Shown here piece after piece: positions 33,053 to 46,924 of a DNA stretch of 64,000 nucleotides. The notes beneath the pieces were generated by a model. The model searched no databases. It was not told where the DNA came from and saw only the letters and a list, made by a program, of their open reading frames with translations. The stretch's first letter is position 1. Every line of letters begins with the position of its first letter. The stretch spans positions 33,711,335-33,775,334 of the forward strand of contig OY978528.1 of NCBI GenBank assembly GCA_963854835.1, read 5' to 3'. This DNA comes from Megamerina dolium (Eukaryota; Arthropoda; Insecta; Diptera; Megamerinidae). The translations under genes were made by a program, and so were the position numbers.

Positions 33053-36000
33053 TTACGATAGTAGATTGTATGACACCTTGTGAATTCAATAATTGTTTAC
33101 ATATATTCACATTTTGTCACATTGTGAATCCCTTGAATATAATTAAGCAACTTTCTTTTTGTTCTTTCACAAAATTCAATATATTTCGTGGAAATTTAAA
33201 ATGTAAATTAGATAAATTAAACGCAGCCAGACGCTGAACTTGTTTGAGTTATTTATCTACATATTACATAGTATATTCCATACAAGTATGAAAATGTTTT
33301 TAATGATGCCAGAAAAAAAACAACTGTAATTCCAATGAATTTTTCAAACTCACAGAAACTCTTAACAGTCAATATTTTGAAAATGAAAAAAAAAAATTAC
33401 ATTAATTATAGTAATCTAATAAAAATTGTATGCAAATGCAATATGCAATATGCAAAATAATTTAAAAATATATTTGGTTTATGTACATACACATAAACCA
33501 AATTATCTTACTATGCCTAGTGTAAGAATATAAATATACATGGCGTATGAGTTATAATTGCAATAGAAATTGAAATTGAGCGCACATTATTGAATTTAGT
33601 TGCATGTGCAAACATTTGCTTATATTTTTATAAATAAATACCTATACTTTTATAAATAAATACATACATACATATTAGAATGTGCCTTATATTTCGAATT
33701 TATTTAGTCAATCAGTGACCGCATAGTAAGACATGGATGCTTAGAAAAAAAAACAAGACTGAACTACTTATGGGCACTAAGTATGGACTGTATTTAAGAA
33801 TTACAATTGCAATTAAAACACGATAATATAGAATATAATTTTGTATGAGTCCAAAACAAAATCATTGTAAAATTGTCTACCTGCTTTCAAGCAGTTATCA
33901 AATCTTTCAACATTACCAATTTACTATGAATACAAAGCTCTGAAAAGTGATGTGACAAGGGCTAATAGTACTATTGGATTCAACAAGTACGACAAGTGGT
34001 TTTAGATTTAACCAAAAATGTCTTTATATAAGGCACATTCTAATGCTGTACAATTATTTTATTTCTAAACATATGTTGTATATTAAAAATTAAAATCAAT
34101 TACCCACTCATCAGATATTACGTATAATATGGCAATGTTCATATTTTGATGGGTATTGTGTAATTTGGCTGGAATGCATACCAAGAGCTAACCAGTGTGG
34201 CATGCAAGTTTGAAACGATGAGACAATACTTTGAGTTATGTATAAATTCACTTTGATAATTTTTTTTTATTCAGATAGAATCTTGTTGACTTGGCGGTAG
34301 TGTGAAATGTCGAATCCTGCGAAAAGAAAGCTCTCTGATAATTTCCAAGTACATAGTGGATTGTGTTTTATCTTAGATACATTTTTTTCTTAACTAAGTA
34401 GTGTTGTTTCGTCTTTACGTCATGGTCTATCTGGAAAGCTACGATAGCAATTACTAGACAACTTCAAGCCTTCATATATCGGTATCTAAGGATAGATAAT
34501 ATTACGAATTTTTTTCCCCATTATTGATGTCTGGTTTAGAAGACAAAGATGGAAGTAAATAAAATACACAGTCCTATTATGAAAAATTCGTTGGTGTGAA
34601 ACCCATTAAACATATTTGACACAACCACCTGGTCGATCTACTTATAGTATTGTAGATTAAGTGAAATAACTAACGATAGCAGTAACAAGTAACGGTAAAT
34701 GGACATCTTAAGAATAAGTTGAAAAAAAATAAATATTTTCTTTTCACCATTTTAAGTTTAATTGTATTTTTTTTCAAAATTTCATGATCTCCTTATTTAC
34801 TGAGATGAAGAAACCCACAGATTACTAATGTAGTTAAATATTGGATCTCCTCCTAAATAGACATGATTTTCATATAAATATTATTCACATTTATTTATTG
34901 CTGCTGAATGTGTTCAGCTTATCAAGATAAGCTAAATAAATGTGTACAACGATAAAATGCTAAATAAGGCCCATACTGTGCACAATCGTTATTAAGCTAT
35001 TGTATAAAGTTCACAGTTTAAAAAATATGTAAATCAGTGTAATTGTATGATTTATGAATAAGTATCTACATCTAACTGCATATGTGTGTGTGTGTGTATA
35101 TGTACATATTCATGTTTAGCCACACGATACGACCACACACTAGTGGGGCAGCACTTAAGCGTACAGCTAAATATAATGGGATTTAATTTTGAACAAAATG
35201 AATTCCATGCAAATTATTTCATCAAAAATTCAAGAATAATGCCACAAATATATTTCATTTCATCGTTTGTTTGTAATGTGCTTTTCTACTACATCTCACT
35301 CTTTCGTTCTCTTCATTTGTAGACATATGTGTATGGATGACTGTCATATTTACATCATCAGCGTACAAGTATGCGTCATATTTATGCATAATATGTATAC
35401 GTGTGTATTTTAAAATGTTCAGCTCAGTTCAAAATACAACATAGAACTGTGCAGATAAACAAACGAATTCAAAACATATACTATTCAACAAGCATTTTAA
35501 ATATTCACTCACCCGAGTGTACGTATGTACATATATTAAATTGCCTCAAGCTCCATTCAACTGAGAATTTTGTCACGGTTATCGACTATCGAAAAGACTC
35601 ATGATTTTTTCTATGATACTTATTTTCTAAATAAATTCATAACTATAACTGTTAATAAACGTTAAAAAAACACGATTTTTAGGAGAAAAAATGGTCATGA
35701 ATGCATAAATACGTACGTACACACTTTTGTATGTACCTAGTTAAAAAAAATCAAAAAAGAAAAACATTTACCAAAGTCAAAATGATACAAAAATGCCAAA
35801 AAAGTGTAGAGATATTATCGAAATATAAACCAATTAAAATTTGTTATTGGTCAAAATAATAAGTTTTTCGCAAGGCACTCTAATGCATATGATGGCTGAT
35901 TATAATTTCAAATTTCACTTAGTCGAATGTACTGGTATGTAACTCGGTATGTTAATAAATGCATGCATGTCAACATGTCTAAGTGTGTAAGTTCATGTCA

Positions 36001-37879
36001 TTACGCGGATGTGTGCAAGTTGTTGATTTACTTTGACTTAAGTGTTAAATGTTGTGGTTGAAACAGAAAATGTTCTCTATTTTTTTTTAATTTCCAAATT
36101 TTTACAGATTTTCACACATACGTGTGTTTCATGAATGTCACATCTACGTTTCATATACATGAGTACAAGCGTATTTACAAGCATTAATTCATAGCGTGTT
36201 GCTTATCCCCTGAGTTGGTTTGTAAAGTTTTAACTCGTTGCTTAAAATTTATTAATTAATTCCATAACATCACCACAGAGTCATATTATGTAGATAACAT
36301 TTGACTAACGATATGATTTTAGCAATTTAATTACTTTTGTCGGTGAGTTGGATGGTACTAACCAAACTTATGTATATATTATTTCCATGGAGGGTGTAAT
36401 TTCAGTATTTCGGAAAAGAGGAATCTGCAGTGAAATTTCAAACACATTATTCAGGATATGTTAATACAAATGACGAGCTACTGCATTCAATTTCAGCAAA
36501 AGTTAAGGTTGTGTTTCGCTCCTTTTTCGCCATATTCGAAAGCCTTTTATGACGTTGAAACTCAGCATTTTATTTTTAACATTCGTATTTGATTCATGGC
36601 GTTTGTATTAGATGACAAAGTAGCAGCCGCAATATTTATTATTTCAATAAAATTAATTCTCATTTTCTTTTCATATTCTAATTCTACATGATGATGAAAA
36701 ACAAACAGAGAAGAACTACCCAACTCCTTTTGATTTCTAGCTCAATAGCTTACTATCATGGTGTCATAGCTTTTAATACAAATACAAAAAAAAAAACATG
36801 TTATTTCTACTTTACAAATACATACAATATATGTAATTAAATTCTTTTCATTTAGTATTATGATATTTATGTATGAGTACATTCGAAAAGAAATTGTATG
36901 CACAAACATTGAAAATTCCTCATCATTAAGCTGCAACCTTACTAAATATATATTTATACTTGTGTACGTAGGTACGGATACAAAGGGAGCTGTTAAAAAA
37001 AAAATGTATAAAATACCATGTTCTACTGTGTGAAAGGAAATTGAATGGAAACAAAATGCGCAATACTTTTACGCTTTGCAATGAAAATGGTGCCATTTTA
37101 GAGTGTCTCATTTATTATGATTGGATGGTTGGTTGGTTGAATGACGTTGAATGTACCTATAATTTTCAGTGAGAGCATATAATTGACATAAGTTATTTGA
37201 AAAACTAAAATGTCTTGAAGAAGCAACATGAAAAGCAACTACGAAAATTCAGACAAAATTTGAATAAAGCATTCTTATATAGATTGTTGGTTAAAATGGA
37301 AGCAAAAACATCATAAAAGCAAAAAAAGAAAAACGTTTAGCACGTTCGAATGCAAATACCAGGTATTGTATGTATACTTATGTATATTAAACTTATGTCC
37401 ATCATTATATCATTAAAGAATGGGTGTGTCCGTAATTTCCGATGAATTGTAAAATGAGTACAATTATATGTACATCTTTCTTTTTGTTAGGTTTAAGTCA
37501 TGCAATAAATCGATTTCTGAAATGGATTCTTACAATGAAGATATAAATATACACAATAAACTTTCAGATTATTTTTAAATTAAAATAATTTACATGTATA
37601 TGAAAAGTGGCACAAAAGAATTATATAAAATACATACATATAGTATACGATATGTATGTGCTCCATTTTAAGTTACTCCTGCACGAGGAGGGTCTAACAG
37701 GTTTCACAGAATTCTAACGAGCTAATCGAACAAACGAATTAGCACAATTTGTGTCTCCTGGGATACGAATATATAATTGCCTGCCTGTCTATCAATACTA
37801 CTGAGCGTATAAATTTTGGCATTTGAATGGCATTAGCTATTATTCACAATATGTTTATAGAACTTATTAAATTGATACA
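33053..37879. other. long AT-rich interval, no gene seen
   Basis: A 31-bp scrap at 33932-33962 (CAAAGCTCTGAAAAGTGATG, then TGACAAGG) resembles the SINE body. There is a (TG)n run at 35082-35098. No coding exon is defensible, although short exons could be missed. Confidence 0.5.
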
Positions 37880-38776
37880 AGTTATATGGCGAGACACATC
37901 TCTAGGATACCAAGAAATAAATTGTCTGAATCTAATGCATCTATTTGTGAGATATTGTGCTTCAAAGTTAACTCACTAGGTAAGCGTATGGCCGCCAATT
38001 CAACAGTAAGATTCAAATGCCTGAATCAACGGTCATCCAGTACCATAGGTCAGGACAGACTTCTAACTACTCTTTTGAATGGAAATTTCAGACGCTGCAC
38101 TCAATTAAATCAAACAGAATGAAGTCTCACCCAGATAGATTTGAAAGTCAAATTGTAATAGAAGAGCTCTGAACGCCTTTCTTCTTCAATCTAATACTAT
38201 TTTGGACTAGCGCAGATCTCCTAACGAGATCGCAGTGTAGTATAATATACTCCTATGCTGGGTGCCATAGGGGCATAAAAGGGAACACCAAACGACTGAA
38301 ACAATTAAAGATGAAATAGATAGGAAGTATTAACTAATTAAAAAGATGGATGCAATAGCCCCTCTGTGGGACGGCGAAACAGTTGTGACCAGTACATAGC
38401 AAAAACCGCACTAAGACACTCATCGGCCTACACAAACAAAAGAAACATCTCTAACGTTGTAGATGTGATTAGGGATCATTGCCTCATACGTTACGTTTGA
38501 TTGATTATGTTACGATTGATTTAGGCCATCTGGCAAATGTCTTATGCAAGGGTGAATGTACTGGAGACAGGAACGCATCTACTATGCAACTGTCCTGCAA
38601 TATGCATTAGAAGGAAAAATACTAGCGTATTACTGCCTAAATAAATTGTTAAAACTTTCAGAAGAGCTAATAGGGGATCTTCTGAGGTTAATAAACAACC
38701 CGATTGTTTCAATGGGTAGGAATTAGACACTATTCGCGCGGTATCACAATGGGCCGCACTAACCTAACTTAACCTC
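37880..38776 (+). pseudogene. RNase H-bearing LINE, 5'-truncated and decayed (copy 2)
   Basis: SLGKRMAANSTVRFKCLNQ near 37970-38030 matches the post-RT segment of the minus-strand copy at 19.9 kb. LLCWVP then GHKR near 38250 is the second RNase H motif, interrupted by a stop. CDQ/CSQYIAKTALRHSSAYT-like sequence follows near 38390, and the 3' end reads GCCGCACTAACCTAACTTAA at 38753-38772. Multiple frameshifts are present. Confidence 0.78.
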
Positions 38777-39058
38777 ACCTATGACCACGAAGACGTAGTT
38801 CCTCACGATGAAAACATGAAACCACTTTTGTCTTATATAACTCACACTGTACAATATATTGGCTGAAGGAAGCAATGTGAATTTTTATTTAATGTTAATT
38901 AAAAATCCCTTTTTCTCGAGACATTTGATCTAAAAAAATAATTATCCTTCGTTTTGCCAGCACTGAAATATTCAGACGGATGTTTTACTCTAAGTTGGAC
39001 TACATTTTATTGAAAGAAAATATACAAATTCTAAGCTGTTATACAGCTGTTATACTCG

Positions 39059-39280
39059 AAAATATAAATCCTTATATTATTTCAATTTTGTATGCAATAA
39101 TTTCGAGGAAGTAACAAAGAAAACATTTTATTGATATTCATTATATGAAGTAATAAATGTAAAACAATGTAAAATATAAATCCTTATATTATTTCAATTT
39201 TGTATGCAATAATTTCGAGGAAGTAACAAAGAAAACATTTTATTGATATTCATTATATGAAGTAATAAATGTAAAACAAT
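39059..39280. repeat. perfect 112-bp tandem duplication
   Basis: Copy 1 at 39059-39170 and copy 2 at 39171-39280 appear identical over 110 bp by eye, both starting AAAATATAAATCCTTATATT. The absence of differences suggests a recent duplication, or an assembly artefact. Confidence 0.93.
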
Positions 39281-39324
39281 TTCACAAATCTGTTTGGTTA
39301 TCATTGTATTTCATATGCTTATAG

Positions 39325-39374
39325 GTTTAGGTTATTGTGGTTACCCTCTCTCTGACAGAACACACTTAGGCTCA
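39325..39374 (-). mobile_element. SINE type-B tail fragment
   Basis: The complement of GGTTATTGTGGTTACCCTCT ... CACACTTAGGCTC matches the type-B SINE 3' end (CCTAAGTGTGTCTTCTCAGA ... AACCACAATAACCTAA) seen at 23755. Confidence 0.7.
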
Positions 39375-40991
39375 TATTAATCAATAAAACTTGATGCATT
39401 TTTTCGTATGTATATGTATATACAGAACGTATGTAATGCATTTAAAATATCTGATATTACCATTTTTATTTAACTGACAAATTCCAACTTACATATATAC
39501 GTAAGTATACTCAAAATATCGATTTTTAAAGTTCAGAATCGTAGTTTCGTAAAAAGCAAAAAAGAGAAAATTGTAACAAGTTACTTTTATATGTACAGCA
39601 TTAGTAAAATGTATTTTTTAAATGAGCTTGTAGATTGGTGCACATGCCAAAAAATATGTATATTTTCAAGTACACTTTTTTATGAAACGCTTAGTTGGAT
39701 TTATTTATGTCATGTTCTTTAACGAATTATGTGACTTGAACTTGTCTATATATAAGTACATTAATCTTATATAAATACTATATATTTATATATACCTGTG
39801 TGTGTGTAAGTAGCTAAAATATAATATACTTTAGCGATAACACAAATTTTCACAAATACACCATACTCATATGTATGCATGTATAGGTCTAGTGGCATTA
39901 ATGTATAGTTGCATACATATTTACTTAATTTGATTTTTTTTTTACATTTCATTTTGTGATTTATGAGTTCCGGTCTGTGTGCAAATTTTATTTGTTGTGG
40001 TGGTTTTTCACTAGCTCTATCATTAATGCGCTGACATTTGAATCGCTTTTTTGTGTGCGCATTTCTTTACCAAATTAATTAATTGCTTTTAACGATTTTT
40101 ATATCGATTTACACATCTACTACTATGAAATTCAAACTTTTTAATTTATCGGATTAGTCGAAAATGTTGAATTCTTTTACGAAGAAAATATTTTTTTGTA
40201 AAAAACTGAGGACGTCACCTTCCAACATTTTTATGTGATAAATGATGGTTGGTAATATGAATATACATTCCACAGTCTTTTAATTGAGTTAGATTCATCA
40301 TTTCAAAGTGATGCCATGGTGATGATTTACATATTTTGTAAATCGTTTTGTCCTTTGCCTTTGTGCACAAGAGGTCTTAATTCCAAATTAAATTGAAATT
40401 TGTTGATGTTCATGAAATAAATAAGCAAATATTTTTTATTCATTTTAATATCATTTCGCGATTTATATAGACGCTTAATCTGCTTATGTTGTCATTGAAC
40501 ATATACATACTAGACAGTACATATAATTTTAATTCGAAAAGGCTAAATTAATTTTTTGCGCAATTACTTATTTATAATGCACTTAGTATTTATACATTAT
40601 TATTTCCCGAAATCATGTTACTGTGTCTACATGATTGCTTTGCTTACCACACCAGAACGATTGCAATTATTTATAGTCGGCATTTAGGCGCAAAGCTAGT
40701 ACATTTATTTACCCATTGCTAGCTGCTACAATGACAGTAGGTATATATTAATAGGAATTAAGCGTGGAGAGTTCTTACTTATTACTTTGCTACTATTTAT
40801 CTATATTCAAGTCCATAAAAGAGTATCTTCATTTGCTAATGAAACTAACTTGAGTCTCGAGTATTTGCATTGGTATGTGTGCAGGCTATGAAAACTGTGA
40901 CAATCATAGTTGAAATATGTCATCAGTCAACGAATAATGTCAACATGATTAAATCAACAATATGCATGAATATATGTATGTTTTGTGTTAG

Positions 40992-42062
40992 CGAACGATA
41001 GGTGGCAAATTTACGAAAATAACTACCCTATTGACACAAAGGGATATTGTGGGTTATGCAGTACGAGTATGTTTTACTAGAATCAGTAGAAGCATGGATG
41101 TCTTTTTGGGGCTTTTGCCGTTGGACTTGCATATTATGAAGTCAGCGGCATTAACAGTATTACGTCTGCAGACAATCAATAATTGGTATGAATTCGGCAC
41201 AGAGATAGGGCACAGGAGCATCCTGTCACTGTTATATAGCAGTGTAAAGGAGGCGCAAATGCCAATGGAAGGAATGGGTAGGCTAAAGATGACTGGAAAG
41301 TCACACAGAACACTCATTGAAGACGGCCTCACACATGATGTATGTGAAGAAAATGACAACAGTATTTTCACAGATTGTTCAATAATGGAGGGCAGGGCGG
41401 GTGCTGGAATCTTCTCTAAAGAGTTGGGACTGGCATGCACTCTGAATCTGGGAAGATACGTATCGGTCTATCAAGCAGAAATGCTTGGTTTAATGCATGC
41501 GCTAGACCAGCTACTGGATGGAAAGGTGCAAGGTAAGAAAATCTTGCTAGCACTCGATAGCCAGGCGGTGGTCAGGCGACTGCAACAACCAACGGTATCT
41601 TCTAAGTTGGCGCTCGAATGTTTTCAGAAACTTAACGGGTGTGCTCGTAGTAATGCAATTACTCCAGTAGTTGCTATTAGCAGCGAGACGGTGAAGGCAA
41701 AGGTCGAAGAGTGGATAAAGAAACTCCTTCTCACGAGGTGGGAGGACTTATCCACTTGTAGACAATCAAAGGCTTCGTTGAGGCTATCAAAGGGCAGTGG
41801 ATCGGGGAGGGCTCTCAGTCTAGGACAGTTAACTCTAAACTGGTTGACTGCATTAATAACTGGGCATGGCAATTTCAAGTACCACCTCAGCAGGATGGGT
41901 CTTGTTGAAGGGGAGGATGCTGAAATTTGCAGATTATACATGGAAGAGGCAGAGACAGTGGCTCACATAGTGTGCCAGAGTCCTGCATTGGCAAGCAGGA
42001 GGATGTCCACACTGGGTCGCCAATTTATTGATGAACTCGAAATGTGGAACACAAAGGGATGA
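40992..42062 (+). pseudogene. LINE fragment with RNase H domain, open frame but catalytic core incomplete
   Basis: The frame is open from 40992 to a stop at 42060-42062. MDVFLGLLPLDLHI is the post-RT linker. The RNase H domain begins at IFTDCSIMEGRAGAG (first Asp), continues with YQAEMLGLMHAL (Glu) and LLALDSQAVVRRL (Asp), but the block that should bear the last Asp (W-x-P-G-H ... G-N-E-x-A-D) is gone: NGCARSNAITPVVAIS joins directly to the C-terminal region. This is an in-frame deletion of perhaps 30-50 residues. RLYMEEAETVAHIVCQSPAL is the Cys/His-type C-terminus. It lacks RT and endonuclease. The lack of stops over 350 codons is notable for a dead fragment. The similarity is to I/R1/Loa-type LINEs; I cannot resolve the clade. 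Confidence 0.8.
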
Positions 42063-44284
42063 TTGAAATAACGCGTGATGTTATTATGAGGAATGAAGTA
42101 GAAGAATTCTGCAACCAAACATATAATTAACACACAATTTGTGGCACGAAAAGGACCCATATAAGTAGTCTGATTCGGCTAATTCCTAAAATATATAATA
42201 ATAAAATATTTTACTAGAAGTAATAGGAATTGCCTTACATTTTATTGTATTGTTTTATACTAAATTATGGTATTTAAAATGATGATAAAAAAAATCTTTT
42301 AAATCGTTAAAATATTTCATTAGTTAGCATGGTTTATGTATTTGCTTGCCTTCCATTTGTTTTAATCATTTCTTCCTTCTCCGGTATGTGTATATGTCTC
42401 GCGATTCTGCCTACTGGGTATCTGATCATATAGACACAAGCATATGCTATAATGGAAAATTATATGAAATACAACACATTGTTACTACAAAAGCCGATGT
42501 TACGTAAATCGTTCTGATAAAACAGTGTACAATGTGTAAAACGGCTTAACGATATTTATATAGGTGCATGTACCGTTACAAGTATAAAGCAGATTGTTGT
42601 CGTCTAGCTTTAAGCACTGCTTACGCTAAAGTGAATTTTATTAAATTATTATGTGAATTTTATTGAATTTCAGCGACGCATAAAATTGAAGATAATGAAA
42701 AATGTCGGCAATATATATATTTTTTTTTTTGATATCTAATATAAAAAAAAAAACCAAAACAGAAACATATAAATACAATAATATTATAATAATCAGAAAA
42801 ATATTTAAATAATAAAAATATTTCTTAATTTTTATGTTAACGGTGAATGAAATTATTTGCAAGGTTGTTGAGCAATTGGACTACTTAAACAATATAAGTA
42901 ATAGCGACATCAAACAACTCTAGAGAAGAATTACATCGCATGCCCTTACTTCTGAAACAAAATGTTGGGTAATATCTATCATAGATGAGAAAATCCCTAA
43001 CGTTTGCGAAAAGAAGATCTGTGGACCAATTTACGTTAGTGCCGAGCTCCTAAAAATACACGTGCATTAAAATTCAGCACTCCGAGAAAGAAGATATTGC
43101 TAAAAAAGGGAAAAACATACTTATTTGAACAACTTCAACTTTCCAATGCACGTTCTAGCAAAATAAACCAAATCGTCATTTGGTCGATTTGTTATTTGTA
43201 ATTTTATTTGATTTTAAAAATCCATTCTGCTTAATGGAGACCACTTTAGAACGTAGTAATTGTGTATATCTCTTAATTAAGAGCAACATTAAACACTTTT
43301 GCTTATATAATACTCACGAACACGTGTACGTGATATGTACGATAATCGCAAAAAAAAAAGATATCAAATTAAACCTTTCTTCCAATATCACTTTTGGCTG
43401 CATAATACATATTTTGATACTCATTTCATTACAGTGTTAATCAATTGTAAATGAATACAAAATAAGATATTCAATTTACTGTGAAATGGTATTTATTTTA
43501 TTGAGCGTTTATTCCACGGAAAGAAGGACGATATAGTAAAGTAGTAGAGTTAGCTCAGCATTGCCAGATTTTTCATATGTGATACCCAAAATGATTGAAA
43601 TTCATTCATATTTCGGATTATTCGGATTCCACATAAGTGTTTCTCATCGGAATTGAGAACAAACTCTAAGGATTTCTTAGAAGAAATCATCTTACATGCC
43701 CTTGCATCAGGCTTCAATTAATTATTTTTAGATTATGTTTAATCTAACATTAAGGTCGTGAGCGCTGATATTTCTATATTAATGGAAAGCTTTAATGTCG
43801 TTTGATTCTCCAGAAAATTGGATCGTTTACTATTAATTTTAAAACTTTCAATCATATGAGATTTAGTTGTGTTTTTCCAGTCAGACATTTTCTGATTTGC
43901 ATAAAAAAAATATCTGCCAAAATTCAGCCATCAGCCATAGTATCATCCATACATAATACATATTAGCCTTTCGCAACAAGCTTCAAATTTTAAAAACAAA
44001 TTTTGAAGGAGTTCAAGTCATATGTACATTTTCTCTTCAGGCGGGTGAACGTGATAGCGGTTTCAGTTAAATCCAACGTTAGTGGTTCGAATGGACTTGC
44101 AGTCTCAGATTGTGCGATACATCATGCGTCTTTATTTCTTGAAATAATGTGGAAATTTTGACGTCACTATAGATTTTGTTGTTTGTGACATAGTAGTAGC
44201 ATGTACAATAATCGTCAGTGTTTATGATTAGAACCTGTGCAATATTTCAACGTTGGAAGTTGGGAATTTGGATTTATGAACCAG
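42063..44284. other. LINE 3' untranslated remnant then AT-rich DNA
   Basis: Up to about 42180 the sequence is probably 3' untranslated LINE sequence. The rest shows no supported gene. Confidence 0.5.
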
Positions 44285-45450
44285 TGTAAGTTTTGAAGTG
44301 TTTTACCCCCTTTCTCTTAGTAAATATATGTCCTTTCCAGGCTAATCTTCTGTCGAGATGCATTTCAAGATTGTTGAATTTGACGGGTGGTCAAGTGTCT
44401 GGTTTGAGAGTTAATATAACGTGTACTGACTTTTTTTTCGTTGGACCTGATTCTCCAATTTTTAGCCAGTCAGTAATTTTGGATATCCCTCTTTGGAATT
44501 TAGATGAAGATGAATGTGAACGGCTAGACGGCAGTGTCATCAGCAAAGTTACCTTAGGTCACTCATGTTCATAGATTTTCTTATACTCAGGGGGGAATAG
44601 AATTCCAAGCTGCTTGTTGTAGGTAATTATTCAAGAGTTTAACATTAGCATTAGTTTAACATTTAACACAGTAAGATCTTCTTCCGATTAAAGTGAGATT
44701 TTTACGATTATGGAGACGGCATTATTATTAAACTCAACCAGCTCTGGATAATGGCCAGAGTACATTTCGAAACATAGGCTATATTTGATATAAGGTCTTA
44801 ACCATGCAGAAATCAATAAAATGTGTGTGAAGAGATATTAACCAAATTTAATTTTACAAAAGCCGCATAAAGTTCTCGTCCTTTGAAGGTAGTGAGGCGA
44901 GAAGCCCATTATGTGGGCTTTGCATTGTAGTCCCCTCCAGCTATATCAAGAGTTTTAAAGGATTTTTCATACCTTTCACTTTTTTGGCATTTTTTGGGGA
45001 AGCTGTAGGCTGCGGAGATCCTTTCCCATCTTCAACATTTATATTTGTAGCTTGTATGGCTTCTGTGCGTTAGCGTGTTTTATATTATTGCATATCAAAA
45101 CAGGTGTAGCAGCGTCCGGGTGGAGAGTAAGGTAAAAGTTATAGTTTGGTATATGAAAATGGCTTTTGTCGGTGAGTTTCAGATATTCTGGGTATAGCTA
45201 TTTCTTGAGTTTTAAAGAAGGCTTTAATTTCCAGTATGTGCTTTGGCTGCTCACTTACGTTGCACAGAATGATTTTTGTGGGGTTGATAAGCAACAATTC
45301 TTAGTCGTAGGCACCAGTAAGTTCATAATTGTTGTCATTTGTTGTATGACTTGCATGAATGCGCTATCGACGTAGATATCTTCACATCGAAATGCCATAT
45401 TTGAAAATTTAGTGTGATACATCCAAAAAATGAACACAGAAATTTCCTTA
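44285..45450 (-). pseudogene. old jockey-type LINE relic (end of ORF1, endonuclease, part of RT)
   Basis: Read on the minus strand from the right: FMQVIQQMTTIMNLLVPTTK near 45300-45360 resembles the Leu/Met-rich end of jockey ORF1. The endonuclease follows: KIILCNVSEQPKHILEIKAF near 45280, SETH, LTDKSHFHIPNYNFYLTLHP, VLICNNIKH, then IQATNINVEDGK and DIAGGDYNAKPT, ASRLTTFKGRELYAAF near 44870-44980. After a deletion comes RT motif NFADDTAV at about 44530-44555, with LAKNWRI, KKSVHVILTLKPDT and MHLDRRLAWKGHI near 44330-44450. Frameshifts and stops are frequent. It belongs to the same clade as the 5.3-kb insertion, but it is much older and comes from a different copy that retained 5' parts. Confidence 0.82.
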
Positions 45451-46924
45451 AAATCTCTAAATTTGGGGAAAATCCTCGTATTTGGCAGGGACTAAGATAA
45501 GCAAGCGTTTCAAGTAAGGCCATGATTTTTTAATGTTCTCTTTTATTATATTTTGTTTTTTGTCACAGTTTTATTTCGCTGTACATGCCATGCTTCAACT
45601 GTTGCGAATAATACAAGATATTGCAATATGCTCTTTATGCGCATTGCTTGTAAAGGGAGAAGTATAAAAGAAAAAATCAAAACCGAAATGTTTTAAGCAA
45701 GATACAGAATATTATAATGAGAGAATAGTGTAATCATACTATTGTACATTTAAGAAAAACAATAAAAACTTTAGTAGGGAATTGTGTAACAGAAGTGCGA
45801 GTATAGTGTGAAAATGGATTTTTATGCAAAAAGAACGAAAAAAAAGATACGTTAGATTTAAGCACAGTTAAATCATACTAAAGGGGATATCCTATGACGA
45901 CGATAGCAAATGATAATGTGAATATACACTGATGTTGTTAATACACAAGTACATGCTAATATAAGCCACATATTTTCAACGCAATCAGTAGCAGCTGACG
46001 TTCGTAATTGCCATTCTTTATTGAAGTTTGAGAAAGGGGAAGCTTCACGGTACATTGATATGTGCACAAATTTTGAAAATAACTAACTATGAATATATCG
46101 AATGATGTAGCATACTACATATACTCGTAATAATCATCGATCGAGATAATTTTATATTCCCTACTTATGTATTTATTTGAATTATTTTTATTAATATTGC
46201 TAATATGGAGATATTGGATCATTATCGATTTTTTGTTTCTTTTTGTTCATCGTCTTCTTTGACTATGTTGTCATTAGTTTTGCCATTATGTTTAGTCTTG
46301 CGTTGTATATTTAATCATGTTTATTTTTGTCAGACCAATGTTACTACATATTTACTTGCTTGTATATACATATTTTAACATTCTAGATAATAGAAAAAAT
46401 TAACAATCATAATATGCTCATTCATTCACAAAATACAAATTTGATTATGTGAAAAGCAATTGAGCAAAAGTTTTCATCAATAAAATTTATTTAGTATATT
46501 TAATTTATATGGATACAAGTATAATATTTGTTAAACAAGATAACAAACAGTAAAATAAGTTTCGAAAGAATAGTAAACTATGTGCTTTACATACTGTCAA
46601 TTTCATACCATACTTCATGCGTATAGACGTGGCTGCATGAATTAAGGGCGAATGAATTAATGCCGAAAAATGTTTGCAATAATATCGTCCAAAATATGTA
46701 TGACCTTAAATGTGTTACAAAAAAATGCCCGATTAATAATTTAATCAAATAATCTGATTAATCAACTATAAGGTAGGCCATTTAAAGTGGAAACATCTGG
46801 CAACCCGATATCGACTAATAACATGCGGCGTTGGACGCGTCAGTCGAAGGCAATTTATACCATGAGGCAGCATAGTCCTAAAACACAATAAAATTGTTCA
46901 GCTGTATATTCAAAACAGCTTTTC
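45451..46924. other. AT-rich DNA, no gene seen
   Basis: No supported feature. A sequence like TAGGCCATTTAAAGTGGAAA with ATCTGGCAACCCGAT at 46773-46815 may belong to the transposon relic that follows. Confidence 0.5.

Larger units (their letters stand above)
38777..40991. other. AT-rich DNA, no gene seen apart from a tandem duplication and a SINE tail scrap
   Basis: See the separate entries at 39059-39280 and 39325-39374. I see nothing else. Confidence 0.5.

Noticed and set aside
42143..42170. dispersed repeat linking GGCACGAAAAGGACCC (42 kb) with GGACCGGTGCATAAAGGGTCC (60.3 kb) and GGTCCGGCGCC (28.37 kb)
   Set aside because: The shared words are short and in different order, so it is not defensible as a family by eye.
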